The notes below the pieces were generated by a model that was not told the origin of the DNA, made no database searches, and saw only the letters and a list, made by a program, of their open reading frames with translations. A DNA stretch of 41,153 bases, taken from assembly GCA_900314445.1 (NCBI GenBank), contig OMVA01000087.1, forward strand, positions 1 to 41,153. The letters run 5' to 3'. A program made the translations under genes and the position numbers. Every line of letters begins with the position of its first letter. Position 1 is the stretch's first letter. Of this stretch, positions 33,553 through 40,822 are shown in pieces. The DNA is from an uncultured Lachnospiraceae bacterium (GTDB taxonomy: Bacteria; Bacillota; Clostridia; Lachnospirales; Lachnospiraceae).

Positions 33553-34420
33553 TTATCAAATCGTGGTGGATTCCACGGCGGATTTGTCAGAAGATCTGGT
33601 TCGTGAACTAGATGTGAAAGTCATTCCTTTTCCTTTTACCATTAACGGTATCAGTTATAAACACTATCCTGACCAGCGGGAGATGGCGGTGGCAGACTTC
33701 TATCAGAAAATGGATGCAGGCGCTCTGCCTGTAACATCCCAGGTAAATCCAAGTGCATATGAGGACTATTTTGGCGAACTTCTTTCCCAGGGAAAGGACC
33801 TCGTCTATATTTGTTTTGCCTCTGCCATGTCTGGTTCCTTTGAAAATGCCCTGGTGGCATCCCGTACCCTGAGAGCCAGCTTCCCAGGCAGGAAAATCCA
33901 TGTGGTAGATTCTTACTGTGCATCGGTGGGAGAAGCAGCCCTGATCTATGCCGCCTGTCAGATGAGAGACCAGGGAGCCAGTGCTGATGAACTTCTTTCC
34001 TATATAATAGAAGAAAGAACTCAGATTCAACATTATTTCATGGTGGAGGATTTGTTCCATATGAAGAGAGGGGGCCGCTTAAGAACCCAGGAAAAGAGTC
34101 TGGGAAGCGCCCTGAAAATCAAAACCATCCTTTCGGTCAATGAGATTGGCAAGGTTTGTATCAAGGCAAAGGTCCGAGGAATCAAAAATGCCATGCAGGA
34201 TTTAATCAGTCGAGTCACTTCCGATGTGGATGATTCTGATGAAATAATTTACTTTATCGGTCACGCAAATTGCAGAGAACGAGCAGAACGAATTCGTGAC
34301 GAACTTGTTACAAAAAAATTTTGTAAGAAAATTTACATTTGTGACGTAGGTCCAGTGGTGGGAAGCCACGTGGGCTCTGGGATGAATGCCATTGCGTATA
34401 AAAAATATTACAAAGGTTGA
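33545..34420 (+). CDS. DegV-family fatty-acid-binding protein
   Basis: The 291 residues show the DegV/FakB pattern: VVDSTADLS at the N terminus, PLPF-like strand IPFPFTING, the SGSFENALVASRTL segment, MVEDLFHMKRGGRL, and a C-terminal GSHVGSGMNAIAY. Family members bind a fatty acid in a closed pocket and, in FakB proteins, present it to the kinase FakA for phosphorylation. No fakA is in the window. The start is GTG at 33545, overlapping the end of the amidase-like gene by 8 bp. The promoter of the next gene overlaps its stop codon. Confidence 0.92.
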   Translation: MNDYQIVVDSTADLSEDLVRELDVKVIPFPFTINGISYKHYPDQREMAVADFYQKMDAGALPVTSQVNPSAYEDYFGELLSQGKDLVYICFASAMSGSFENALVASRTLRASFPGRKIHVVDSYCASVGEAALIYAACQMRDQGASADELLSYIIEERTQIQHYFMVEDLFHMKRGGRLRTQEKSLGSALKIKTILSVNEIGKVCIKAKVRGIKNAMQDLISRVTSDVDDSDEIIYFIGHANCRERAERIRDELVTKKFCKKIYICDVGPVVGSHVGSGMNAIAYKKYYKG

Positions 34421-34445
34421 CACTGCACTGTAATAGTGTTATTAT
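34417..34445 (+). promoter_or_regulatory. Promoter of the SleB-type hydrolase gene
   Basis: TTGACA, 17-bp spacer and TATTAT; start near 34452. The -35 overlaps the DegV stop codon. Confidence 0.75.
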
Positions 34446-34451
34446 CTCCTC

Positions 34452-34478
34452 GTAACAAAATCGTAACAAAGTGAAACA
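34452..34478 (-). promoter_or_regulatory. WalR/PhoP-type response-regulator box at the hydrolase transcription start
   Basis: GTAACA-N5-GTAACA is followed by GAAACA at nearly the same spacing. Read on the minus strand, TGTTAC-N5-TGTTAC fits the published WalR pattern TGTWAH-N5-TGTWAH. Placement on the predicted start site suggests repression. Confidence 0.55.
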
Positions 34479-34545
34479 AATAAAAAACAATTTTAAATAG
34501 AATTGTAATTTAATTAACGTTTCATAACCCCAGAGGAGAAATTCT

Positions 34546-35889
34546 ATGAACCGCAGAGTAACCCTGAAATTGAAGAATATGAAGATGTTTTGTAAGAAGT
34601 ACATCTTCAATTCCAGATTTATTGTACGGAACACAATGGTAGTTGCAGGCGTAGTTGCAGTTGCTGGTACAGCTGCAGTTGTAGGCACAGTAATCAAGGA
34701 GAACGCAAAAGCTGCTGAAGTAGAATCAGCTTCTATTAGTGAATCAGTTGATGCATCCCTCACAACAGCATCAAATGAACAGTATGTCATTAATCTTTCA
34801 GACACAAAGTTACTTGATGTTGATTCCCTCAGCGTACTTGCTGATGGCGTAATCGCTGAAAATCAGGTATCCATCGAAGCAAACAAGTTAGAATCTTTAT
34901 CAAATTCTAAGTTTGATATGACAGGCAAGTTCCTTTCAACAGGAGATGCCATTAATATTCGTAAAACAGCAGATGCGAATGGCGAGTTAGTTGGTATTCT
35001 TCCACAGGGCGCTACAGGTGATGTCCTCAGCGTTTCTGGTGACTGGACAGAAATTCAGTCCGGTGAAGTAACGGGCTACGTTGCATCAAGCTACATCGTA
35101 ACAGACGAAGAAGCTACAGAAATAGCTGAAGATATGCAGGTGAAGATTGCAACAGTTTCCATTTCACAGGCAAAGGTTAGAGAAGAAGCTGACAAAGACG
35201 CAGACGTTTTATACCTTGCAAGCAGTGGTGCAACTTTCCCCGTTGTAGACGCTGAAGGTGATTATAAAGAAATCGAACTTGCTGACTGTTCTAGAGCATT
35301 CGTTGCAGCAGACTGCATCACAGAAGTTGACGGTTTTAAGACAGCCATTTCCATAGCTGATGTTGATGCCCTCACAGCTGCAAAGTCATACTATGCAGAA
35401 AGCACAACAGAAACAACGGTAGCATCTAATGATACAAAGACAGAAACTACAACAGAAACAAAGAAGACAACAGATTCAGCTACAACAGCAACAACTACAG
35501 CAACAACAGAGACTACAACAGCAGCATCTACTACGGAAACAACTGTTGAAGTAAGCACAGATGATGTAACACTTCTTGCAGCAATCGTATTTGCAGAAGC
35601 AGGTAACCAGTCATATGAAGGTCAGCTTGCAGTAGCAAACGTAGTACTGAACCGTTTAAGATCAGGCAGATATGGCTCATCTCTTTCAGCAGTTATTTAT
35701 GCTCCAAGTCAGTTCACAGCCTCAACAACATCTGCATTCTATGGCGCTCTTTCCAATCCAAACTCAACAAGCCTTGCAGCAGCTCAGGACGCACTTGCTG
35801 GTAACAACAACGTTCCTGGTTACTACAATTTCCGTCCAACATGGACAGGCGCTTCTGGATATGTAATCGGCGACCACGTATTCTTCTAG
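34546..35889 (+). CDS. Secreted SH3-domain cell wall hydrolase (SleB / Hydrolase_2 type)
   Basis: The 447 residues begin with a basic N terminus and a hydrophobic signal segment ending ENAKAAEVES (about 28-60). Two SH3-type wall-binding domains follow (about 127-187, with AINIRKTADANGELVG, and about 200-265, with KVREEADKDADVLYL). Then comes a Thr-rich linker (about 285-330) and a C-terminal Hydrolase_2 domain (about 340-447), with the catalytic Glu in AAIVFAEAGNQSYEGQLAVANVVLNR. This domain cleaves peptidoglycan glycan strands; it is shared by spore-cortex SleB/CwlJ and vegetative enzymes. The WalR-like box upstream favours a vegetative wall-turnover role. RBS AGAGGAG lies before the ATG. 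It is monocistronic. Confidence 0.9.
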   Translation: MNRRVTLKLKNMKMFCKKYIFNSRFIVRNTMVVAGVVAVAGTAAVVGTVIKENAKAAEVESASISESVDASLTTASNEQYVINLSDTKLLDVDSLSVLADGVIAENQVSIEANKLESLSNSKFDMTGKFLSTGDAINIRKTADANGELVGILPQGATGDVLSVSGDWTEIQSGEVTGYVASSYIVTDEEATEIAEDMQVKIATVSISQAKVREEADKDADVLYLASSGATFPVVDAEGDYKEIELADCSRAFVAADCITEVDGFKTAISIADVDALTAAKSYYAESTTETTVASNDTKTETTTETKKTTDSATTATTTATTETTTAASTTETTVEVSTDDVTLLAAIVFAEAGNQSYEGQLAVANVVLNRLRSGRYGSSLSAVIYAPSQFTASTTSAFYGALSNPNSTSLAAAQDALAGNNNVPGYYNFRPTWTGASGYVIGDHVFF

Positions 35890-35922
35890 AAAACTTTTTC
35901 AACAAGAACTAAATATATAAGT

Positions 35923-35958
35923 AAATCCCTCTGGAATATGCTCCAGAGGGATTTTTTT
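35923..35958 (+). terminator. Terminator of the SleB-type hydrolase gene
   Basis: AAATCCCTCTGGA pairs perfectly with TCCAGAGGGATTT, followed by TTTT. Confidence 0.9.
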
Positions 35959-36032
35959 GTTAGATACATTGCAGATGGAATGAGCCAACTTTCCTAAAAT
36001 TTTTTAAGACTGGCAAAAATATGCATTTTGCG

Positions 36033-36038
36033 TATAAT
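36033..36038 (+). promoter_or_regulatory. -10 element upstream of the GNAT gene
   Basis: TATAAT in TTTTGCGTATAATAAG; a weak -35 (TGGCAA) lies 16 bp upstream. This places the 29-bp repeat inside the leader of the GNAT transcript. Confidence 0.45.
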
Positions 36039-36041
36039 AAG

Positions 36042-36121
36042 AAATAGAGCAATCCATTCAATAAGAGTAAAAATAGAGCAACCCATGCAATAAGTGCATA
36101 AAATAAATATATTGAGAGCAA
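36042..36121 (+). repeat. 29-bp tandem repeat upstream of the GNAT gene
   Basis: AAATAGAGCAATCCATTCAA (36042) recurs as AAATAGAGCAACCCATGCAA (36071), and a third partial unit, GAGAGCAACATG, follows at about 36114. The first two cores are 29 bp apart and the third 40 bp on. Confidence 0.7.
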
Positions 36122-36166
36122 CATGTAGATAGCGTGTTTACAGTTTAGTAATTCTAAGGGGAAATT

Positions 36167-36682
36167 ATGAGACTAGAATCTGAACGCCTATTGATTAAGG
36201 ACCTGGACCTTACCTATAAAAATGAATTGATGGAAATCATTGGCAATTCATCCACCCTGCCGGATGAACTTTTTTCGCAGGGAGAGTGCCTGGAGCGCAT
36301 TGCAAATAGACTTGTCACAGATGGCTCCTACTATGGAATCTGGGAAAAATCTTCTTGCAGGTTAGTAGGCTTTCTTTGCATCCATTATATTGCCCTGAGA
36401 GAGCAGGAGATTGGCATTATGCTGGGAAAGGACTCTCGCGGCAGAGGATACGCCTATGAGGCAGTAAATACCTACTGGGAGTATCATATTCAGAACTTTA
36501 AGTGTTCTCTCTATGCTTTATGTCTGGAAGGCAATATGCGTGGTATTGAATCCCTCCTCCGCAATGGCTTTACACCAGTGAGAACCATTCGTGCCGGCTT
36601 CCGTAAGGATGGTCAGTTCTATAATGTGGTAAGATTTGAAAAGAAGTATCGAACCAATTGTGAATACAATTACAGATGGTAA
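36167..36682 (+). CDS. GNAT-family N-acetyltransferase (RimJ/RimL-like)
   Basis: The 171 residues start MRLESERLLIKDLDL, the usual opening of the RimJ/RimL branch, and contain the acetyl-CoA loop as KDSRGRGYAYEAVNTYWEY (near 88-106), followed by ALCLEGNMRGIESLLRNGF. The substrate (ribosomal protein, small molecule or peptidoglycan precursor) cannot be told from sequence. RBS AAGGGGAAATT lies before the ATG. The gene is convergent with argG and shares a bidirectional terminator with it. Its leader is made of a 29-bp repeat. Confidence 0.88.
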   Translation: MRLESERLLIKDLDLTYKNELMEIIGNSSTLPDELFSQGECLERIANRLVTDGSYYGIWEKSSCRLVGFLCIHYIALREQEIGIMLGKDSRGRGYAYEAVNTYWEYHIQNFKCSLYALCLEGNMRGIESLLRNGFTPVRTIRAGFRKDGQFYNVVRFEKKYRTNCEYNYRW

Positions 36683-36688
36683 AAAAAT

Positions 36689-36726
36689 AGGTGAGAATTC
36701 CTGAATCAGGAGTTCTCACCTTAATT
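36689..36726. terminator. Bidirectional terminator between the GNAT gene and argG
   Basis: AGGTGAGAATTCCTGA pairs with TCAGGAGTTCTCACCT (one mismatch); T-rich on the + side and a 7-A run on the left serving the minus strand. Confidence 0.85.
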
Positions 36727-36753
36727 TTTGTTTTATGGATTAGAAAATTCTAA

Positions 36754-36792
36754 GCGCAGTTCATTTGCATGAATTCAAATGGACTTATTTGC
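36754..36792. repeat. Dispersed GCAAATG motif (plus degenerate second copy) downstream of argG
   Basis: GCGCAGTTCATTTGC (36754-36768) and a degenerate CAAATGGACTTATTTGC (36776-36792) that runs over the argG stop. Confidence 0.6.
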
Positions 36793-38023
36793 TTTCAGAC
36801 TTTTCTTTCTTTTCACGCTCGATATCCATCATAGCACGAACCTTCAGTGGAAGACCGAAGAGTGTGATGAATCCAGATGCATCCTTATGATCATAGAGAT
36901 CACCAGTTGTGAATGATGCAAGTGACTGTGAGTAGAGTGAGTAATCAGAAGTTGTGCCAGCCTTAATGATATTACCCTTGTAAAGCTTCAGCTTAACGGT
37001 ACCTGTTACACGCTCGTTTGTCTTTTCAACGAATGCCTGAAGGGCCTCACGAAGTGTGCAGAACCACTTTCCTTCGTAGCAGAGATCAGCGAACTTAACG
37101 CCGATGTAACGCTGGAAGTCGATTGTGTCTCTGTCAAGGCAGAGCTCTTCCAGAGCCTGATGAGCTTCCAGGAGGATTGTTCCACCAGGAGTCTCATATA
37201 CGCCACGTGACTTCATACCAACTACACGGTTTTCAACGATATCGATAACACCAATGCCGTGCTTACCACCAAGAACGTTCAGTTCACGGATGATGTCAGC
37301 AACCTTCATCTTCTTGCCGTTTACTGCAACAGGATCACCCTTTTCGAAATCGATTGTAACTTCTTCAGCTACATCTGGAGTCTTTTCGATTGGAGTTGTA
37401 AGTACCAGGAGGTCATCATAGTTTGGTTCATTTGAAGGATCTTCCAGTTCAAGACCTTCATGAGAGATGTGCCAGAGGTTTCTGTCACGGCTGTATGAAT
37501 GCTCAGCGTCGAATGGGAGATCGATACCATGTGCATGGCAGTATTCGATTTCATCTTCACGTGATTCCAGAGTCCACTTTGGATCTCTCCAGCAAGCAAT
37601 GATCTTGATGTCTGGAGCAAGAGCCTTAATTGAAAGTTCGAAACGGAGCTGATCGTTACCCTTGCCAGTAGCACCGTGGCAGATAGCAACAGCGCCTTCC
37701 TTACGAGCGATTTCAACAAGCTTCTTAGAGATTACTGGACGAGCAAAGGATGTACCAAGAAGATACTTGTGCTCATAAACTGCGTCAGCCTTGATTGTTG
37801 GCATGATGTAGTTCTCAGCGAAATCATCATTTACATCCTCGATGTAAAGCTTTGTAGCACCTGACAGCTTAGCTCTCTCTTCGAGACCGTCAAGTTCCTT
37901 ACCCTGACCTACATCGATGCAGGCACAGATAACATCATAGCCGTAATTTTCCTTGAGCCATGGAATGATACATGTTGTATCAAGACCACCAGAATACGCA
38001 AGGACAACCTTTTCCTTTGCCAT
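36785..38023 (-). CDS. argG: Argininosuccinate synthase
   Basis: It condenses citrulline and aspartate with ATP to argininosuccinate, the penultimate step of arginine synthesis. The 412 residues show the N-type ATP pyrophosphatase loop [15 protein letters not shown] at the start, [15 protein letters not shown], and [19 protein letters not shown]. The length is normal for bacterial ArgG. RBS AAGGAGG precedes the ATG. The usual partner argH is not downstream in this window; a terminator and the convergent GNAT gene follow instead. It is transcribed away from argJ-argB, and the shared 395-bp region carries ArgR-like sites, so joint arginine control is likely. Confidence 0.97.
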   Translation of the reverse strand: MAKEKVVLAYSGGLDTTCIIPWLKENYGYDVICACIDVGQGKELDGLEERAKLSGATKLYIEDVNDDFAENYIMPTIKADAVYEHKYLLGTSFARPVISKKLVEIARKEGAVAICHGATGKGNDQLRFELSIKALAPDIKIIACWRDPKWTLESREDEIEYCHAHGIDLPFDAEHSYSRDRNLWHISHEGLELEDPSNEPNYDDLLVLTTPIEKTPDVAEEVTIDFEKGDPVAVNGKKMKVADIIRELNVLGGKHGIGVIDIVENRVVGMKSRGVYETPGGTILLEAHQALEELCLDRDTIDFQRYIGVKFADLCYEGKWFCTLREALQAFVEKTNERVTGTVKLKLYKGNIIKAGTTSDYSLYSQSLASFTTGDLYDHKDASGFITLFGLPLKVRAMMDIEREKKEKSESK

Positions 38024-38078
38024 AAAAATATCCTCCTTAGTGGAAATTAATTATTTTTGAATGTTATAGGAAAGCCGT

Positions 38079-38094
38079 GCAAATGGGATTGTGG
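38079..38094 (+). repeat. Dispersed GCAAATG motif in the argG leader
   Basis: GCAAATGGGATTGTGG, between the argG promoter and its start codon, so it is transcribed as CATTTGC. Confidence 0.7.
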
Positions 38095-38157
38095 ACTCTA
38101 ATAAATATTCAGAGCCAAATCCTTCCTGATTTATACGGATTTCTCAACTACTTGCCT

Positions 38158-38186
38158 ATCATAGAATAAACTTCAGGTGATTTCAA
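38158..38186 (-). promoter_or_regulatory. Promoter of argG
   Basis: On the minus strand TTGAAA, 17-bp spacer and TATGAT; start near 38151, giving a leader of about 128 nt. Confidence 0.65.
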
Positions 38187-38189
38187 TAG

Positions 38190-38294
38190 GAAATGTGCAC
38201 AAAATATGCATAAAATTGAATATTACTGCATATTAAATGCATAATATATAGCAATATGCAAATAAAACGAAAAAAGACTTGCATAATATTCATC
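38190..38294. promoter_or_regulatory. Cluster of ArgR-like (ARG box) sites between argG and argJ
   Basis: This A/T-rich stretch is packed with TGCAT/ATGCA and TGAAT/ATTCA half sites: TGAATATTACTGCA (38218-38231), TGCATATTAAATGCA (38227-38241, perfect arms), AGCAATATGCA, and TTGCATAATATTCATC (38279-38294). They resemble the ArgR/AhrC pattern TGNAT-W4-ATNCA with 3-5 bp spacing. The last overlaps the argJ -35. Confidence 0.5.
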
Positions 38295-38307
38295 AAGACG
38301 TTATAAC
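38279..38307 (+). promoter_or_regulatory. Promoter of argJB
   Basis: TTGCAT, 17-bp spacer and TATAAC; start near 38314, leader about 105 nt. Confidence 0.65.
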
Positions 38308-38348
38308 ATTAGGGAGCAAAGTCGTGACGAAACTGGAGAGAGATGCCA

Positions 38349-38363
38349 GCCAAGTCCATTTGC
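38349..38363 (-). repeat. Dispersed GCAAATG motif in the argJ leader
   Basis: GCCAAGTCCATTTGC, between the argJ promoter and start codon. Confidence 0.7.
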
Positions 38364-38418
38364 ATGAAAAGGGAATATGAAAACGATAAATATTGACTAG
38401 CTAAATAGGAGAAAAAAC

Positions 38419-39657
38419 ATGGCAGAAATCAAAGTACTTGAAAATGGTTATGTGACTGCTGCAAAGGGCTATAAGGTAGCTACCATGCGAGCAGGTATTA
38501 AGGCGAGTGCAACTTGTGAAGATATGACACTTCTGGTATCTGACGTGGTTGCAGATGTTGCCGGAACCTTCACAAGAAATCTTGTTAAGGCAGCTCCAGT
38601 ACAGAGAGATGCTGAGATTGTTTTAAATAAGAAGAAAGCTCAGGCGGTTGTTATTAACACAGGTATTGCCAATGCAGTAACTGGTCAGCCAGGACTGGAT
38701 GCCTGCGTGGAGACAGCAAAGGCTGCAGGTGGTGCCCTTGGACTGGATCAGGATCTGGTTCTGACAGCATCCACAGGTGTTATCGGTGTGCAGCTTCCTG
38801 TAGATAAAATTGTAGCAGGTGCCAGGGAACTTGCCGGCAAAATTACTGCAGATGAAGAAGCAGCTCATAAGGCAGCGCTTGCCATTATGACAACAGATAC
38901 AAAGGCAAAGGAAATCGCAGTTGAGTTCGAAATCGGCGGCAAGACATGCAGAATCGGCGCTATGTGCAAGGGTTCTGGAATGATTCATCCAAACATGGGA
39001 ACAATGCTGGGCTTCATGATGTCCGACGTTGCCATCGACGCAGATGTGGCAGAAACAATGCTTCGCCAAGTAATCGAGAAAACATTCAACATGGTTTCTG
39101 TTGATGGAGATACATCCACAAACGATACCGTTCTCCTCTTTGCAAATGGACTTGCAGAGAATGAGAAGATTACAGGAGCAGGGGAAGCCCTGGATACATT
39201 CACTGAGGCAGTTACAGTTGTTGCTGAATTCCTGGCAAAGAATATTGCCAAGGACGGAGAAGGTGCAACACGTCTTTTCACAGCAGAAGTTGTTGGAGCC
39301 AAGGATTACGAGACAGCAAAGACTCTTGCTAAGGCAGTAATCACATCAAATCTGACAAAGGCAGCTATTTTCGGTAAGGATGCAAACTGGGGACGTATCT
39401 TCTGTGCTATGGGTTACTCAGGCGCAGATTTTGATCCTGCAAAGACGGATATCTGGATGAAGTCATCTGCTGGCGAAATCAAGCTGGTTGAAAATGGCAT
39501 GGCCACAGACTTCTCCGAAGATAAGGCTCTGGAAATTCTTTCACCAGATGAAGTTACAGCTTACTGTGATGTAAAGAGTGGTGACGGAAAGGCTACAGCC
39601 TGGGGCTGTGACCTGACATATGATTATGTTTCTATCAATGCAGACTACAGATCTTAA
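38419..39657 (+). CDS. argJ: Glutamate N-acetyltransferase (ornithine acetyltransferase)
   Basis: ArgJ moves the acetyl group from N-acetylornithine to glutamate, recycling it in the cyclic arginine pathway; some versions also use acetyl-CoA. The 412-residue precursor should cut itself within MIHPNMGTMLGF, the new N-terminal Thr in the second chain being the nucleophile. STGVIG and the KAAPVQRD block near the N terminus also fit the family. The cleavage motif reads GTML instead of the commoner ATML. RBS TAGGAGA lies before the ATG. It is followed by argB after 146 bp, probably in one transcript since no terminator separates them. Control by ArgR-like sites upstream is inferred. Confidence 0.96.
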   Translation: MAEIKVLENGYVTAAKGYKVATMRAGIKASATCEDMTLLVSDVVADVAGTFTRNLVKAAPVQRDAEIVLNKKKAQAVVINTGIANAVTGQPGLDACVETAKAAGGALGLDQDLVLTASTGVIGVQLPVDKIVAGARELAGKITADEEAAHKAALAIMTTDTKAKEIAVEFEIGGKTCRIGAMCKGSGMIHPNMGTMLGFMMSDVAIDADVAETMLRQVIEKTFNMVSVDGDTSTNDTVLLFANGLAENEKITGAGEALDTFTEAVTVVAEFLAKNIAKDGEGATRLFTAEVVGAKDYETAKTLAKAVITSNLTKAAIFGKDANWGRIFCAMGYSGADFDPAKTDIWMKSSAGEIKLVENGMATDFSEDKALEILSPDEVTAYCDVKSGDGKATAWGCDLTYDYVSINADYRS

Positions 39658-39664
39658 TGGATGG

Positions 39665-39731
39665 AAAGACAACCTGGAAATAGCATCTTGGGAATGACAT
39701 GGTAGAAAGACAACCTGGAAATAGTATCTTA
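39665..39731 (+). repeat. 41-bp-spaced direct repeat between argJ and argB
   Basis: A 25-nt unit starting AAAGACAACCTGGAAATAG occurs at 39665 and 39706 with one C/T difference; the 16 nt between also show weak similarity. Confidence 0.8.
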
Positions 39732-39767
39732 GAAATAAGAAGTTGAGCAGTTTAAATTTATATTTGT

Positions 39768-39783
39768 GGCAATCTCATTTGCC
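39768..39783 (-). repeat. Dispersed GCAAATG motif upstream of argB
   Basis: GGCAATCTCATTTGCC, 20 nt before the argB start and partly next to its RBS; identical to the copy before pheS. It could hairpin in the mRNA close to the RBS. Confidence 0.75.
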
Positions 39784-39803
39784 AGAAGAAAGAGGAAGAA
39801 TAT

Positions 39804-40694
39804 ATGGTTAAGAATGAAGACATGGACGTCATCTTACAGAAGGCGCAGACGCTGATTGAGGCTATGCCTTACATCAAGAAGTTTAATGGTAAGACTATCG
39901 TCGTTAAGTATGGCGGAAGTGCTATGCTGGACGAGCAGCTTAAGTACAACGTTATTCAGGACGTTGCAATGCTGAAACTGGTTGGTCTCAAGCCTGTTAT
40001 CGTTCACGGTGGCGGTAAGGAAATCAGCAAGTGGATCGATACTTTAGGTATGGAAACACATTTTGAAAAGGGCCTTCGTGTAACAGATGAGCCAACTCTG
40101 GAAGTTGCAGAGATGGTTCTGAACAAGGTTAACAAGAGCCTGGTTGGCCTCATGTCTGAAGTAGGACTGAAGGCAGTTGGTATTTCTGGTAAGGATGCTG
40201 GCCTTCTCAAGTGTAAGAAGAAGCTTGCTGGTGACAGCGATATCGGATATGTTGGCCAGGTTACACAGACAGATGCTTCTGTTCTGACAGCGCTTATGGA
40301 TGCTGACTTTATACCAGTTATCTGCCCAATCGGTCTTGGTGAAGATGACAACCACGCTTACAACATCAATGCAGATGACTGTGCTTGCGCAGTTGCTAAG
40401 GCGCTGAATGCGGAAAAACTTGTATTCCTTACAGATATCGAGGGTGTATTTACAGACCCTAACGACAAGAAGACTCTGATCTCAGCTATGACAATTGATG
40501 AAGCTCAGAGCTTAATCGACAATGGCGTTGTTGGCGGCGGTATGCTTCCAAAGCTTGGAAACTGTATCGAAGCTATGCAGAACGGCGTATCCCGTGTGCA
40601 TATCCTTGATGGTCGTCTTACACATTGTCTCCTCCTGGAATTCTATACAGAAAAGGGTATCGGTACTGCAATCATGGGTAACGATGCGGAATAA
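39804..40694 (+). CDS. argB: Acetylglutamate kinase
   Basis: It phosphorylates N-acetylglutamate, the second step of arginine synthesis and the usual point of arginine feedback in organisms with argJ. The 296 residues include an N-terminal helix of the kind found in arginine-sensitive hexameric enzymes (about 1-25), then [23 protein letters not shown], the [17 protein letters not shown] block, and [10 protein letters not shown] with [14 protein letters not shown] near the C terminus. The length is normal. RBS GAGGAAG lies before the ATG. It is the second gene after argJ. A small inverted repeat overlaps the stop, and a strong terminator follows. Confidence 0.97.
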   Translation: MVKNEDMDVILQKAQTLIEAMPYIKKFNGKTIVVKYGGSAMLDEQLKYNVIQDVAMLKLVGLKPVIVHGGGKEISKWIDTLGMETHFEKGLRVTDEPTLEVAEMVLNKVNKSLVGLMSEVGLKAVGISGKDAGLLKCKKKLAGDSDIGYVGQVTQTDASVLTALMDADFIPVICPIGLGEDDNHAYNINADDCACAVAKALNAEKLVFLTDIEGVFTDPNDKKTLISAMTIDEAQSLIDNGVVGGGMLPKLGNCIEAMQNGVSRVHILDGRLTHCLLLEFYTEKGIGTAIMGNDAE

Positions 40695-40724
40695 TATTGC
40701 AAGATGGTATCGTTTGGCAATATT
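40693..40724. other. Inverted repeat at the argB stop codon
   Basis: AATATTGC (40693-40700) and GCAATATT (40717-40724) are perfect 8-bp arms around a 16-nt loop. It could shield the mRNA end. Confidence 0.45.
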
Positions 40725-40755
40725 GTTAAATACACTTTTAGTAAATGTAAAGAAG

Positions 40756-40783
40756 AGCCTGCACGAAAGTGCAGGCTTGTTTT
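40756..40783 (+). terminator. Terminator of argJB
   Basis: AGCCTGCAC-GAAA-GTGCAGGCT, a perfect 9-bp stem with a GNRA-type tetraloop, followed by TGTTTTAT. Confidence 0.9.
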
Positions 40784-40822
40784 ATATCATGGGCCCCCAT
40801 TTGACATTCAGAGTATTTTGAA

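Noticed and set aside
39142..39155. GCAAATGGACTTGC inside argJ, and similar matches at 1059, 4146, 12315 and 23735 in other genes
   Set aside because: They encode ordinary peptide pieces (ANGL, ANGT), so protein sequence explains them. I count only intergenic copies as members of the dispersed family.
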